Positions 1 to 12,100 of a DNA stretch of 64,000 bases are shown one piece after another. The stretch covers positions 29,979,258-30,043,257 of the forward strand of contig NC_061863.1 in the NCBI RefSeq assembly GCF_907164915.1, given 5' to 3'. The stretch is from Impatiens glandulifera (Eukaryota; Streptophyta; Magnoliopsida; Ericales; Balsaminaceae). The position numbers were made by a program, and so were the translations under genes. How positions within the stretch are numbered: position 1 is the stretch's first letter; every line of letters begins with the position of its first letter. A model generated the notes under the pieces. The model searched no databases, had not been told where the DNA came from, and saw only the letters and a program-made list of their open reading frames with translations.

Positions 1-645
1 CATTAATTAGACCACACGTCTAATTATTCAATAACCATTAGACTGACACGTCTAACTCCAGTGAGTTAGACTGGCCCGTCTAATTCCGGTTCTACCTCAG
101 ACTTGTCTGAAGGAGTTAGACGCACATCTAACTTTCATTAATTAGACCACACGTCTAATTATTCAATAACCATTAGACTGGCACGTCTAACTCCACTGAG
201 TTAGACTGGCACGTCTAATTCCGGTTCTACCTCAGACTTGTCTGAAGGAGTTAGACACACGTCTAACTTTCATTAATTAGACCACACGTCTAATTATTCA
301 AAAACCATTAGACTGACACGTCTAACTCCAATGAGTTAGACTAACTCTGATGAGTTAGACTGTACGTCTAATTCCGTGTATTCATTAGACCATCCGTCTA
401 ATTCTTTACACGTCTATTAGACTACACGTCTAACTCCGATGAGTTAGACTGTATGTCTAATTCTATTAGAATTACGTCTAATTTCATGCAATGAAGGCCA
501 AAATCAGTTTAATGATCTTCATTAGATCCAAGTCTTATAACATATTGTCTCAATACACCTGTATCAAAACTCATAAGTTATTTCATCATCAAAATATCAG
601 TGGTTAAATTATTTCAACTCTAAGTCAAAATAATTTGACCCAACA
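1..645 (-). repeat. 3' LTR of element A (truncated by the window edge)
   Basis: The LTR starts, on the minus strand, with TGTTGGGTCAAATT at 645 and runs left out of the window. Bases 1-490 are the TTAGAC/GTCTAA palindrome array; the TACCTC marker recurs at 93 and 228, a 135-bp period. The polypurine tract abuts it at 646. The tip contains the small palindrome GTCAAATTATTTTGAC found in most LTRs of this window. Confidence 0.92.
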
Positions 646-660
646 ATTTCCCCCTTTTTG
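646..660 (-). other. Polypurine tract of element A
   Basis: On the minus strand this reads CAAAAAGGGGGAAAT and directly abuts the LTR start TGTTGGG. Its position and composition are those of the plus-strand priming site of an LTR retrotransposon. The same tract borders the 3' LTRs of B, C, E and F. Confidence 0.9.
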
Positions 661-888
661 ATAAAGAAATTGCAGACCCGCATATATATCAAAGCATGCA
701 TTCATCATACAAACAAACATAAAACATACAAGTAAATCATTCAAAATCATCCAAGTTAATCACATATAAGTGTTTTCAGAAGAAACACTCAAAATATTTG
801 TGATCATAACCAATATAAGTTTACCATATTTAATCACTAGTCTTCTTCTTCTTCCTGGTCATGACTTCTGGAAAGGATAGACTTCAAC

Positions 889-1525
889 CTAGGAGCTCTC
901 TAAGACTGTAGTTAGAGGGTAGTTGGAGTCTTCTCGTTTCCTTTTCTTAGACTTAAGCGTTTCCACCCTTTGAATGTAATCTACCACTTTCTGGTAGTTC
1001 AGGATCTTAGAAGGAAGGGGAAAGCTCTTACCGGATTCGTTCACGAAAAAACAGAGAAGAGAGTTGAGAGGACCATCAAATCCAAAGATCTTCTTCCGAG
1101 CAATAACCATTCTGACAAGATTCCCAAAGAGAAAGCTTGTCCAGTTCATAGGAACACCCCTGGTGATAGCCACCATTATCTGAAAGACTTTCGTACAATA
1201 CTTGTAAGAAGTTTCTTTAGACAGAAGGGATTTAGATATGATATCGCTTAGGAGAGCATATTCAACCTTCAGGAGGTTTTTCTTTCCATGAATATCTACT
1301 TTAGGGGAATCGGAAAAGACTTTCATCATCGAAATCATTAGGTTAGGAGGAGTGGTCGAGAAATCATCAATACCTTCTTTTGGGAGATGGAAAAACGCAC
1401 CAAAAGATTCTTCTAAAATACAGACCATCTGGCCCATTACAGACCATCCTATGCATGCCCAGAGATTGAAGAGTGGATATGGATTGAAAATCCACTTGAA
1501 TAGATTTTGGTCGAAAAGGCAATAT
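889..1525 (-). pseudogene. Extra (post-pol) ORF of element A, decayed
   Basis: This is the counterpart of the element C ORF at 35591-36350. The position matching the C start codon reads ATA (1523-1525), so the start is lost. After about 25 codons (ending GMHRM) an internal deletion of some 40 codons joins directly to MGQM. The rest is open to the stop at 889 and keeps the C-terminal stretch with KRKREDSN, a basic, nuclear-signal-like cluster. Function is unknown; the domain is shared with the N-terminus of the second ORF of B, D and E. I see no membrane segment. It lies between pol and the polypurine tract, the place where Sireviruses carry their envelope-like ORF, but nothing here shows an envelope role. 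Confidence 0.8.
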
Positions 1526-1773
1526 TTTGATTTGATGAACAAGGGTTTGAACGGTTCAACTTCTAAAGAGAGGGAGAGAGATTTATTTCAAGGATCTTCT
1601 ATCTTTTAGAGTGAATGATCCTATCAATATCAGGTTTTTAATCATGTGGAAGAAAACTAATGATTGCTCCTACCGTCAAGAATTTTAAAAGGCAGTTCCC
1701 AATAAACACAGCATTTAATGTTAGCATGAAACATAACGTTTAATACTAAGTGTACAAGCAAAAGTTGTCAGAG

Positions 1774-1835
1774 ATATTAGTCATTCTTTGCATATTGAGA
1801 GACACGTGTCTTCAATTTTTTTGAGGAATGACTGA
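1774..1835. promoter_or_regulatory. Conserved dyad upstream of the extra ORF (element A)
   Basis: Outer arms TTAGTCATT and AATGACTGA flank the perfect palindrome GACACGTGTC (1801-1810), which holds a CACGTG G-box core. The same nested arrangement stands upstream of the extra ORF in B, C, D and E. The TATA sequence downstream has decayed in A: it reads TGATATTGATAGG on the minus strand at about 1620-1632, where C has TGATATTTATAGG. Confidence 0.65.
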
Positions 1836-1904
1836 TTTATTTTTCGGCGGGAAGGAAGACTTAAACAGAAATCATTAAAAGACAGTTGTCTGAAAACCCA
1901 GAAG

Positions 1905-2130
1905 ATGAAGAGTCTAATTACACCAGTAGTTAGACGTTTTATTTTTCGTTTCACATTTTCAACTTCTTTTTGAAAATCAGTCTATTAGACGTGTACATCT
2001 AATTATGCTATAACATCACGTGAGACACGCGTGTCTGATTAGACGTGAGCATCCTCTTGCTCATGACATAAAAACGTCTAACGTCTATTAGACGTGTCCG
2101 TCTATCCAAGCAGGTTAGAGTACCCAAGAC
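1905..2130. repeat. Internal TTAGAC/GTCTAA palindrome block of element A
   Basis: This holds several inverted TTAGAC...GTCTAA pairs and the motif GTGAGCATCCTCTTGCTCA (from about 2045), a near-perfect hairpin GAGCA/TGCTC beside TGACAT. The equivalent block in C, D and E keeps the same hairpin next to TGACGT. It lies between pol and the extra ORF and resembles the LTR arrays. Confidence 0.75.
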
Positions 2131-2293
2131 AAAGATTTCATATGAAGATGAAATTGCTAAGGTAGATGTTCGTCTAAGTAGCTGTGTTTCTCAAACTCTA
2201 AATCCTTAGGACAAGTTGAGACCTTCGTCGTTCATATCTGTTCAGTTGCGTTTTGAACAATATGTTCCCCCTTAGTTTATGCACGTAATTACG

Positions 2294-4258
2294 TCAATCA
2301 AGATCAACAAGACCTAGCATGTTTCTAAAGTGAGAAAACTTAGCTTCCGGTAGAGGTTTCGTGAAAATGTCTGCAGTTTGTTGATCTGTAGGAACATGTT
2401 CAAGACGAATTTGTTTCTGATTGACGTGTTCTCGGATGAAATGATGCCTAACTTCAATATGCTTTGTCCGAGAATACAGAACTGGATTATAGGAGATTGC
2501 GATAGCACTTGTGTTGTCGCAGAAAATTGGAGATTCATCAGCCTCAATCCCATAGTCTCTGAGCTGTTGTTGAATCCACAAAACTTGAGAACAACAACTA
2601 CCAGCTGCAAGATACTCTGCTTCTGCTGTAGACGTGGCGACCGACGTCTGCTTCTTGCTGAACCATGTGATTAGACGGTCTCCAAGGAACTGGCAAGTTC
2701 CACTTGTGCTTTTTCTATCAATTTTGCATCCTGCATAATCTGCATCAGAGAAACTAATTAAATTGAAACTGGAATCCTTCGGATACCACAGTCCCACATT
2801 TTGAGTTGCCTTTAAGTATTTAAGAATATGTTTAGCAGCAGTAAAATGAGAGAGTTTAAGATCATCCTGAAATCTGCCACAAACACCAACCGCAAATTGA
2901 ATGTCTTGCCTGCTAGCAGTTACATATAGTAGAGAACCGATGCGTCCTCTATATGTCTCCAAACCAAACTTCTTTAACAATTCTTTGGTGTATTTGGCCT
3001 GGTTGATGAGAGTTCCGTTTTCCAGCTGACGGATCTGAAGCCCAAGGAAGAATGTAAGTTCTCCCATCATGCTCATTTCAAACCTATCCTGCATCAGCTT
3101 GGCAAATTTCTCACACAATTTGGGGTTAGTTGACCCAAAAATAATGTCATCAACATATATCTGAACAAGTAATATGCGAGAATCTTTAGTAAATTTAAAC
3201 AAGGTTTTATCCACTGTTCCAACAACAAAGTCATGATCAAACAGAAAATTGGTTAAAGTGTCGTACTAAGCTCTAGGAGCTTGTTTTAGACCATACAATG
3301 CTTTGTTAAGTCTATAAACATGATTTGGAAAAACATGATCTACGAAACCAGGGGGTTGCTCAAAATATACTTCTTCACTCAATTTTCCATTTAAAAATGC
3401 ACTTTTCACATCCATTTCAAAGACTTTAAAGTTCTTAAATGATGCATATGCTAGGAAGATTTTGATTGCCTCTAGTCTTGCAACCGGTGCAAAAGACTCA
3501 TCAAAATCAATACCTTCCTCTTGTCTGTATCCTTGAGCAACTAAACGAGCTTTATTTCTGATAACTAAGCCATCTTCACTAAGCTTGTTTCTAAATACCC
3601 ATCTTGTTCCTATGATTGACTTGTCAGTTGGTCTAGGAGTAAGATACCACACTTTATTTCTATCAAATTGGTTTAACTCCTCTTGCATAGCATTGATCCA
3701 ATCTGGATCAACTATAGTTTGACCAATCTTCTTTGGTTCAATTTGAGAAATAAATGCAGAATTGGTCATTTCATCCATTAGTTGACGTCTTGTCCTTTGA
3801 GAAGAAAAAGGATTTCCAATTATCAGTTCTGGTGGATGATTTATGTTCCATCTGAAGTTGGAACCAAGGGGATTGGTCATCTGAACCGGTGACACCGCGA
3901 CATCCAAACTCTCAACTTCTTGTTGAACAGGAGTTTGTACATCTGGTTGAGCTTCAACCGGATCAGCCACAGGATCAGATAGATCCATTCGCTTGTCCAA
4001 GGTTTCTTCTTCTTCACTTACAGACTCAAGACTAGCCGCTTGCAGTCTGTCAGCAAGATCAATGGGTTCATTGGATTTGCTCTCAAAAGGCTCATCAAAC
4101 ACTACATGAAGGGATTCTTCAACAGTCTGTGTTCTTTTGTTGTATACTCTGTAAGCCTTGCTTACTGATGAGTATCCCAACATAAATCCCTCATCTGCTT
4201 TAGCATCAAAAGTAGTCAAATAAACATTTCCATTGTTATGGATAAAACATTTACACCC
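2294..4258 (-). pseudogene. Element A pol, 3' part: integrase tail, reverse transcriptase and RNase H
   Basis: Copia-type reverse transcriptase (RVT_2) with the catalytic YVDDIIFGS box intact and the usual [11 protein letters not shown] stretch, followed by RNase H with CDNTSAI, the STAEAEYLAA segment and the closing DIFTKPLP. The frame is continuous apart from a TAG replacing the Trp after APRA (near 3265). An in-frame loss of about 28 codons between FGLE and TYRG, relative to element C, removes the segment just before RNase H. It ends at LVDLD, as in C. The upstream half of pol lies at 14599-15714, separated by the element B insertion. Confidence 0.93.
4254..4258. repeat. Target-site duplication of element B, left copy (CACCC)
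   Basis: CACCC immediately precedes the LTR start TGTTGGG at 4259 and recurs right after the 3' LTR end at 14599-14603. A 5-bp duplication is the norm for copia integrases. Confidence 0.93.
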
Positions 4259-6368
4259 TGTTGGGTCAAATTATTTTGACTAAGTGTTGAAATAATTTAC
4301 CCACTGATACTTTGATGATGAAATAATTTATGAGTTTTGATACATGTGTATTAAGACAACATGTTATTAGACTTGGATCTAATGAGGGTCATTAGACCGA
4401 TTTTGATCTCCATTCGCATAGAATTAGACGAATGTCTAATGGAATTAGACACACAGTCTAACTCAACGGAGTTAGACGGTCAGTCTAATAGACGCATGAA
4501 TTAGACGAGAGTCTAATGGAATTAGACGAGAGTCTAATAGAATTAGACGTACAGTCTAACTCATCGAAGTTAGACGTACAGTCTAACTCATCGAAGTTAG
4601 ACGTGTAAGTCTAATAGATGTATAAAGAATTAGACGGGTAGTCTAATGAATACACGGAAGTAGACGTGTAAGTCTAATAGATGTGTAAAGAATTAGACGG
4701 GTAGTCTAATGAATACGCGGAATTAGACGCAAGTCTAATAGAATTAGACGTACAAGTCTAACTAATCGGAGTTAGACGTGTAAGTCTAATAGATGTAATA
4801 ATTAGATGGGTTGTCTAATTAGTGAAAGTTAGACGTGAGTCTAACTCCTTGAGATTAGTCTGAAGTAGAACCGGAATTAGACGTGGCATTCTAACTCAGT
4901 GAAGTTAGACGTGGCAGTCTAACTCAGTGGAGTTAGACGTGCCGGTCTAATGGTTATTATAATTAGACGGGTTGTCTAATTAGTGAAAGTTAGACGTGAG
5001 TCTAACTCCTTCAGATTAGTCTGAGGTAGAACCGGAATTAGACGTGGCAGTCTAACTCAGTAGAGTTAGACGTGCCGGTCTAATGGTTATGTTATAATTA
5101 GACGGGTTGTCTAATTAAGTGAAAGTTAGACGTGGGTCTAATTCCTTCAGATTAGTCTGAGGTAGAACCAGAATTAGACGTGGCAGTCTAACTCAGTGGA
5201 GTTAGACGTGCCGGTCTAATGGTTATGTTATAATTAGACTAGTTGTCTAATTAAGTGAAAGTTAGACGTGGGTCTAACTCCTTCAGATTAGTCTAAGGTA
5301 GAACCGGAATTAGACGTGTAGTCTAACTCAGTGGAGTTAGACGTACTCGTCTAATGGTTATTGAAATTAGACGCGAGTCTAATTATATTAGACCAGGCGG
5401 TCTAATGGACGTTTTTCATTAGAAGGAGTTGACTTATTTCATTAGACTGATTTTCCCAAATCCGTCTAACTGAAATACGTATAATGCTTTGTTCAAGTAG
5501 TACGCTTGAATCTAGCATTTCTTCTACCCAAATGCTATAGCTGTACCCTACTCCTACTCCACGTTCCTGTGAAGATTAGTACAACAGTTATATGCATCCA
5601 ATCAAGGAATGCCACGTAAGAGAATTTTCCTCACATTACCCGTTTTGCAGGTACATCTCTAATGCAATATTCGGCGCACTACCAGTTCGGTACGGCCACG
5701 ATCCTTGTGCTCAGAACCTGTTGTGTACAATGGAGGCTTTCCAATGGAAGAGCGCCACGTATCATTCTTGAAGATTCGACCGTTAGCTCCTGCTCAGTAT
5801 TTAATCAATCCTTAGAGCAACGGACGAAACACCAGATTTTGCCTTAACCAATCTTACGAACAAGCATTCTGATTTTGCAGAGAGAGACTACTCAATCACT
5901 TTGCTTACTGAAGTTATTTTGTGAAGCTTCTTTCTGATTGTACTGTGTGTGAATCGAGAGAGAGAGCTAGAATCAAAACACCATTAGCTGAATGATATTC
6001 TTCATCTTCTTGTAATTGAACAGAAAGTGTTTTGTTCAATAGTGAGCTAAGTGTGTGTAAACTGTATTTGATTCTCATCATATAGTGAATCTTTCCGGTT
6101 GTTGGAAGATGGGGTGACGTAAGAGAGTTTCTCCGAACATCCATAAACAAACTGCTGTGTTCTTCATTTTCTGTCATCTTTTCATATTTTATCTTGTGCT
6201 TCAAACCCAAGTAAACAATTCCGCCTTGAATCTGTTTCAAGTGTTTACACAAGTTTGCGTAGAATAGAAAGAGATATTAATCCCTAACAGGATTTCTATC
6301 AAACCGTTTTTCATAAGCCTTCATCATTAGTTAGACCCCCGTCTCTATTGATAAAGCCGATCCTATTA
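4259..6368 (+). repeat. 5' LTR of element B
   Basis: 2,110 bp from TGTTGGGTC to TCCTATTA; the expected last two bases CA have become TA. The palindrome array occupies about 4405-5480, with GTAGAAC markers near 4864, 5025, 5161 and 5297 (136-bp units, one with an insert). Downstream come a CACGTAAGAG block, the AGTATTTAATC sequence near 5798 that may act as a weak TATA, and a conserved R/U5-like tail. The sister LTR is 209 bp shorter, mainly in the array. Confidence 0.93.
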
Positions 6369-6370
6369 AT

Positions 6371-6382
6371 TGGTATCAGAGC
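6371..6382 (+). other. Primer-binding site of element B
   Basis: TGGTATCAGAGC lies two bases after the 5' LTR end. It is complementary to the 3' end of plant initiator-Met tRNA, the usual minus-strand primer of Ty1/copia elements. Confidence 0.9.
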
Positions 6383-6413
6383 CTTGTTTCTATTCTCAAG
6401 CCTCTCCTGAAAT

Positions 6414-8212
6414 ATGTCGAACATACCCAAAGATGCCAGTGCTACAGCCATTCCAACCTTCTCTCACGAAAACTATATTGTTTGGAAGAAAAGGATTCGT
6501 GCTCATCTCTCATCTCTTCATGATGACATGTGGAGTGTTGTCACAGAAGGTCCTATCAAGATTGATAAGGAAAAGACCGACTGGACTGCTGATGAAAAGA
6601 GGCAGAACAACCTCAACAATATGGCTCTTGATGTTCTGTACAGATCTCTCGATGACAGTATGTTCAACTACATCATCGAATGTGACACTGCCAAAGAGGT
6701 CTGGGACAGACACACTCAACTGTGTGAGGGCAACGAGCAAACCACGGAAAACAAGATTATGGTTGCCACTCAACAGTTCGATAGCTTCAAAATGGGTCCT
6801 GGTGAAACAATGAACGATTTCGACACCAGATTCAGCAAGATCGTCTCCTCTCTGTCCATCTTAGGCAAGACCTATAGCAACCGGGAGCTTGCTATCAAGG
6901 TCATGCGTGCTCTTCCAAGGGAATGGGACATAAAGACTATGGAGATGATAGAATCCAAATATCTAAACAAGATCTCTCTCTCTTTGATCTCTTCGCTGAC
7001 CTCAAGGCCTATGAGTTCGAGCTGAACTGTAGGATGGAAGAAGATGAACCCTCGTCCGTTATTATTGCCAAGGCGTTGGTGACTGCTGAAGAGCCACCAA
7101 CTGCTCCGGACGTGAAGATGGCAGCTCATCAGCTGAGCAGCGATGCCATGTCTCTCTTTGTGAAGAAGTTTGGCGACTTCATGAAGAAGAGCAACTTTAA
7201 CTCAAACTCTTCAAATTCTAATGATAATAGAAAATCTAAAGCTAATGTTACGTGTTTTAACTGTGGTATTAAAGGTCATTATGCATCGGAATGTCGGAAG
7301 CCAAAGCGTGAAGATGCCAAGGAAGATGGAAAAGAGCTAAAGGCTCTTATGGCTGGAGACGGAAAGAGTAGAGGAAGTAGTCGTGGCTCGTACTTCTCAT
7401 CCAGTGAAAGTGATTAAGAAGACGTGGTTTGCGTCATGGCCAGAGAAGATGAGGAAGGAACTCAGGAAACTGAGGTATTTGATTTCTCCTCCGAAAGGTT
7501 TTCAAGGGAACAACTGGTAGCTGCACTAGATGAAATGGTCATCGAGTACAGAAAGCTAGCAGAATCTCTAAATGAAACTAAATCTTCATCAGATTTAAAT
7601 GAACCAAATCGGTCCAAAGAGGAAGAGTCACATGTTTTTGAAAAGAAAATTGAAAAGATCTCATCTGAAAATGAGATGCTCAAGGAACAGATTCAAACTC
7701 TTTCATTTGAAAACAAAAGGCTTAACTATGTTGTCTGTGCATGGACAAGGTCTGGTGATGCTGTCAGATATCAGATCAGCATGTTGAAACCTGCTGGATC
7801 TAGATCCGGATTGGGATTTGATAGCAATGATCCTAACCTGTCCTGCAAAAAGTCAAAGCCAAATGACAAACTTAAGCCAGTAAGTTTTGTCAAAGGAAGT
7901 ATGACTGACATTGAATCTGATCCTATTCATGAAGAAGTTGCTTTCAAAAATGAAATAGTTTATGTTCCACCAACTGTTAGCTGGCTTAAGAATAAGCTTG
8001 AAAAGGCTAATAAGTATGGTAACTTAAAACCTGACTCTAAGTCAAGGAGTTTTAAAAGAAAACCTTCTTCAAAAGTCAAAGGATCAGTGGCTAGCAGGAA
8101 GTTATCTGCTAAGTCAAAATCTTATGCATTAATCACAACACAAAATGGGAAATCCATTAGAATAACTCAAATATGGATTCCTAAGGGACTAATTGATCGA
8201 GGACCCAATTGA
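6414..8212 (+). pseudogene. Element B gag (UBN2-type, with CCHC zinc knuckle)
   Basis: Capsid-like protein of about 600 residues. Residues 1-230 match the UBN2/copia gag family, with NYIVWKKRIRAHL near the start and AKEVWDR further on. The CCHC knuckle CFNCGIKGHYASEC lies at about 7255-7296. A Glu/Ser-rich, probably coiled-coil stretch follows (7480-7720), then a conserved basic tail beginning ISMLKPAGSRSG. The start at 6414 follows the primer-binding site by about 30 bases and matches the copies in D and E. Breaks: a frameshift near 6945-6960 and a TAA at 7415-7417 in an acidic run. The frame ends at GPN-stop, as in every other gag here. Confidence 0.92.
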
Positions 8213-8479
8213 GTATGGGTACCAAGATTTGTAAATAGTTTATTTTGTAGGTGATGCAGGAGGATAGCAGGAAGGAAGCTAGAAGTGTATTCATCTGAGT
8301 ACACAGCTTGGAAGATCAACAATGGCACTTGCCATTCTGGAAGATTAATTGTTTTTATTTGTTAAAAATATTTTTGGTCTTTGGACCACAAAAATTGTTT
8401 ATAAAACACTAATGTCCATATTCATTTTTTTGAGAAAAAAAATTTCTTTGGAATTAAAGATATTCTCTAGACAAATATC

Positions 8480-8840
8480 CTTAATCGGTCTAATTAGACA
8501 AGGTTGTCTAAAAGAAAAAGAATGTACTTAGACGTATTTTTACTCATAATCCATACATCTAAGTCTATATGTTGAGATTTTATATCCACGCAATTAGACG
8601 GACACGTCTAATAGACGTTAAACGTTTTTACGTCTTGAGCAAAAGGATTCTCACGTTTAATAAACATACGTCTAACACGTGTTGTTTATGCGAAATTAGA
8701 CGTACACGTCTAATAAACATTAGACAGATTTGTTATAAACACGAAATTAGACGTATGCGTCTAATACACTCATCCGTTTAATAGACGCTGTGTTATTTGT
8801 GAAGTAAGAAAAACGTCTAACTACGTGCCGATTAGACTGA
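8480..8840. repeat. Internal TTAGAC/GTCTAA palindrome block of element B
   Basis: A cluster of TTAGAC...GTCTAA inverted pairs lies between gag and the second ORF, with a decayed copy of the GAGCA/TGCTC hairpin beside ACGTC near 8630. The stretch 8213-8480 between gag and this block has no coding signal that I recognise and no pol motif. Confidence 0.75.
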
Positions 8841-8897
8841 TCAGGGACAACTGTCACATGCTGAGAGCTATCTACTTTTTCCGCTCAAAATATCGAA

Positions 8898-8958
8898 CAG
8901 TCATCTCTTAATAATATGAAGACACGTGTCTATCAAGTTTAAAGAAAATGACTGATAT
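8898..8958. promoter_or_regulatory. Conserved dyad upstream of the second ORF (element B)
   Basis: Arms CAGTCAT and AATGACTG surround GACACGTGTC (8921-8930). It lies about 100 bp upstream of the TATA box at 9061 and is shared with A, C, D and E. Confidence 0.7.
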
Positions 8959-9060
8959 ACCCTCATTTTTAATGATTACTTCTTGAAAAAGGACGTGTAA
9001 CATTTATTAATGGTCCACACCCCTAGAATAGACGGTTATTCAGTATTTCCATCTTTCATC

Positions 9061-9069
9061 TATATAAGG
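9061..9069 (+). promoter_or_regulatory. TATA box for the second ORF of element B
   Basis: TATATAAGG stands 127 bp before the ATG at 9188. The leader is CT-rich and contains AACCCTAG, as plant 5' leaders often do. D and E carry the same box at 121-127 bp from their start codons. Confidence 0.65.
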
Positions 9070-9187
9070 ACATTCCTGCATGATTTTGAAAACTTTCAAT
9101 CTCTCGAAATTTCTAAGAACCCTAGTTTTCTTGCATTTCTCTCACTAAAACTCTCTGAAACATCGTATCGATTCATATTCTCTCAAA

Positions 9188-12100
9188 ATGGTGAAGAAAA
9201 TCACGCTCGGTCACTATACTTTGCAGGTGGACTTTCCATCGGTGTACTCCTTTGATCAGCCGGAGGTGGTAAAGATGTTCCAAACCCTAGAATATTCTGG
9301 GTTGAGGAAGTATCTGGGCAGACCGTTCATCTTTTATGAAGATGAAGTTCGTGAGTTCTTCAAAACGGCAGTTATGGTGGATGATTCCATCGTAGCAACC
9401 GTTAACGGAAAGGAGATCTCTTTTAATGAAGTGGTGTATGCGGAGTTCTTTGAACTTCCAACTGAGGGTCATCTGTTCGACCTGGTGCTTTCTTCTGAAA
9501 TCATGGAGGAAATGAAGACTTCCTTCTCCGCTGACGGTTCTAAGATCCATGTAAATGGATATAAGAAGGTATTCAAACCCCACTTTATTCTCCTAAACGA
9601 CGTGGTGGCGAAGGCGCTGCAAGGGAAGGCCGGCTCTTTCAATCTCTATAGTCAAGACCGTTTTGACTATTTGTGCGCCATTTCTAAAGGGATCCAAGTG
9701 AACTGGGTCATACCCTGTTTCAGAATCTGTGTTACTCCATCAGCCAGACGAACAAGGAGAGTATCACGTATGCGGCTCAACTGAGCAACCTGTTGAAGTT
9801 TTTGGGGGTTCCTGTTGGCGAACCTGCGCAGATTAACTCCACAAGAGTTTTTACTATCTCTACGGTGGCCAGAACTCTGATTAGGGTGAAGAACAACCTA
9901 GATTCTGCATCTGGGGCCTCTAGTTTCCAAACTGGCGGAAGGCCCTCCACCTGATCAAAGCCTTCTGTCTCTATCATGTCAACAGGGGCAAAGAGAACCA
10001 AAACTGTGAATGAATCGGAGGCCAGTTCCTCAAGCATGAAAAGTCCAAGTCAGAAGGACACGGAATCTGTCGATTCAAGGGTGAAGCAAGGTCCAGGCTT
10101 ACTTGCTACAACCCCGATGACATCATTATCTACTCCCTTAACCTTCTTGAGGAAACCTTCGAGGTCTTGTGCCTCAAAGGAGAAGAAGACAAAGGCGCCC
10201 CGCACGTCTAAATCCGCTAAGGTAACATCTTCTAAGTCTTTGGCTGCTGTGCCAAAATTTGTTGTTCCTGAAGTGGAACAAGCTGAATCTGTTTTCTCTC
10301 CCTTGAGAGAATCTGCTGAAGGGCCTATTGTTGAGTCAGCCGGTCCAAATGTTGAATCTATTAACAGGGCGGAGTCCCCTATTACTCAATCTGATCAGGT
10401 AGCCGCTGGTGCTACAGAGTCGTCTTTACCAGAACAAGGTGTTGTTTCTACCCTTGTTGCTGATGAACCCTTCATTCCTGCTTCCAAGGATTCCTTGGTA
10501 GTCGGAAAAATTGTCTGTAGAGAGCTTCCCGTTGAGCTTTGTTTGAAACCCAATCGGCCTTCGAACTGTTGCGGGCCAGGAAAGGGACAAAAGAAATTGT
10601 TATTGGTGAACCAAGACCAGCTCCAAAACCTGTAGAGGTTGTTGGTAAATGGAAGTCCATTGCGTTTCAGGATCTTGAGAAGGTATATAAAGCAAGAGGT
10701 ATTGTTGATCTCATTCTTGATCAAGTAAAAGTTCTCTCCTCTGAAAAATTAGAAATCTATGATTCCTGGCGTACTGAGAGGCTGTCATCTAAGTACAACG
10801 ACTCACTGTCCAATGCTGCCATAACAAAAGAATGGAAGAAGAGAGTAGCAAATGAGAAGAAACTTCTAAAGTGGGCAAGAACTTCAGATGTGGGTGAAGC
10901 GTTGAACAAAAGAGAACTGGTGGAAGCTTGCATTCTTGGAAAAGCCCTGTTTCCAATCTACGAAGCCAAGAAAGCAAACTTCAATCCTGACGCAAAAGGA
11001 GCTGATGTTGAGGTTAAAGTGCTGAAGAATTTGAAAGATATCATGGAAAGCTATGTTTCTGCTGCTTCCAGATACATTCATGGCGCCGATTGTTCTGGCG
11101 CAGAACCGCTCAATGAAGAAGAGGCAATGGACATCCCAAACGCTGATGAATCAGATGCTGCTCTCCTGATCGAATTCGCGAATATTTCTGCCGAAGAGAG
11201 ACGCATTTAAGATCATCATGTTCAACAGCTTCCTAATGAAGATGAAGAAATGGTGAATGTTCAAGAGCCTGAACAAGCTCTTGAGACAAATGTTGAAGAA
11301 GTAATCTTGGAAGGTGTAGCTGAGGAGGCTTTGAAAGCTCCTATTGAAGAAGATGTGCTTATAACCCCTGTTGCGAGAATAGAGGGTGCTCAAGAGAAAC
11401 TGGCCGAGGTAACTCAGTAAGAGACTGCAAGAACTGAGGGGGAACCCTCTAAAGAGAAGAATGATGAAGAAGAAAGTTCCTCGTCTGAGGAGGAACAGGA
11501 TGAGAAACCTATGTTTGTTAAGACCTACTTATTTCCCGATGGTGTTGTGGGAAGTGTTCACGAAAACATAACCACTCCCCGTCACTATTCTGGAAGTTTG
11601 CTCGAAAGATTTGAAAGGCACAAAGAGAAGTTGACGATGAAGAGGCACAAGAGAAAGCGACTAAGGATGCTGAAGTTAATCAGCCTAAGAAATCTTTGCA
11701 GGTTCATACAAACTTTGAGCCTATCCAAAGTTTGGATGCATAATCTGAAGAAGTGTCTTCTCACGAAGGTCCATCCGCTGGAGGAAATAAATTGTTAAGA
11801 TCTATGAAGTCTATGCTTTCCTCAATGCAGAAGACTATATGTCAGTCAATGATCTCCAGGGAAGAGGAAAGAGCGAATTTCAGCAACATGTTCAAGATCT
11901 TAACTGAGCTGGATAAGACCCTGAAGATGAATACTTATGAGACTCATGTCTCGAATGTAAAGTTTTCAAAATTTCAACAGAAATGCTTCAACCACCAAAA
12001 CTGAACTATTTGACATTGAGAGGCACATCAATGACGAATGCCACAAGGAAACCTTGGATGAACTCAGTCTGGTGAAGAATCAGCCGGTAGAAATGCAAGG

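Noticed and set aside
1..500. Telomere-like repeat (TTAGAC resembles TTTAGGG)
   Set aside because: Units are inverted pairs rather than head-to-tail, and the sequence differs from the plant telomere repeat at two or more positions.
5662..5847. Short open frame in the LTRs (also 13891-14076, 29656-29850, 38349-38543)
   Set aside because: It recurs because the LTR recurs, but start, length and frame are not kept between copies (61 and 64 codons with different ends). A conserved regulatory block around CACGTAAGAG and GGCGCACTACCAG explains it better.
5914..6252. Open frames in the LTR tail (also 17200-17460, 30039-30323, 38733-39101, 50924-51160)
   Set aside because: They lie in the R/U5-like part of the LTR, opposite to the element sense strand, with differing ends in each copy.
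10395..10724. Minus-strand open frames opposite the second ORF of B, and similar antisense frames elsewhere (for example 2378-2674, 57744-57965)
   Set aside because: They are antisense shadows of better supported retrotransposon frames and share no independent conservation.
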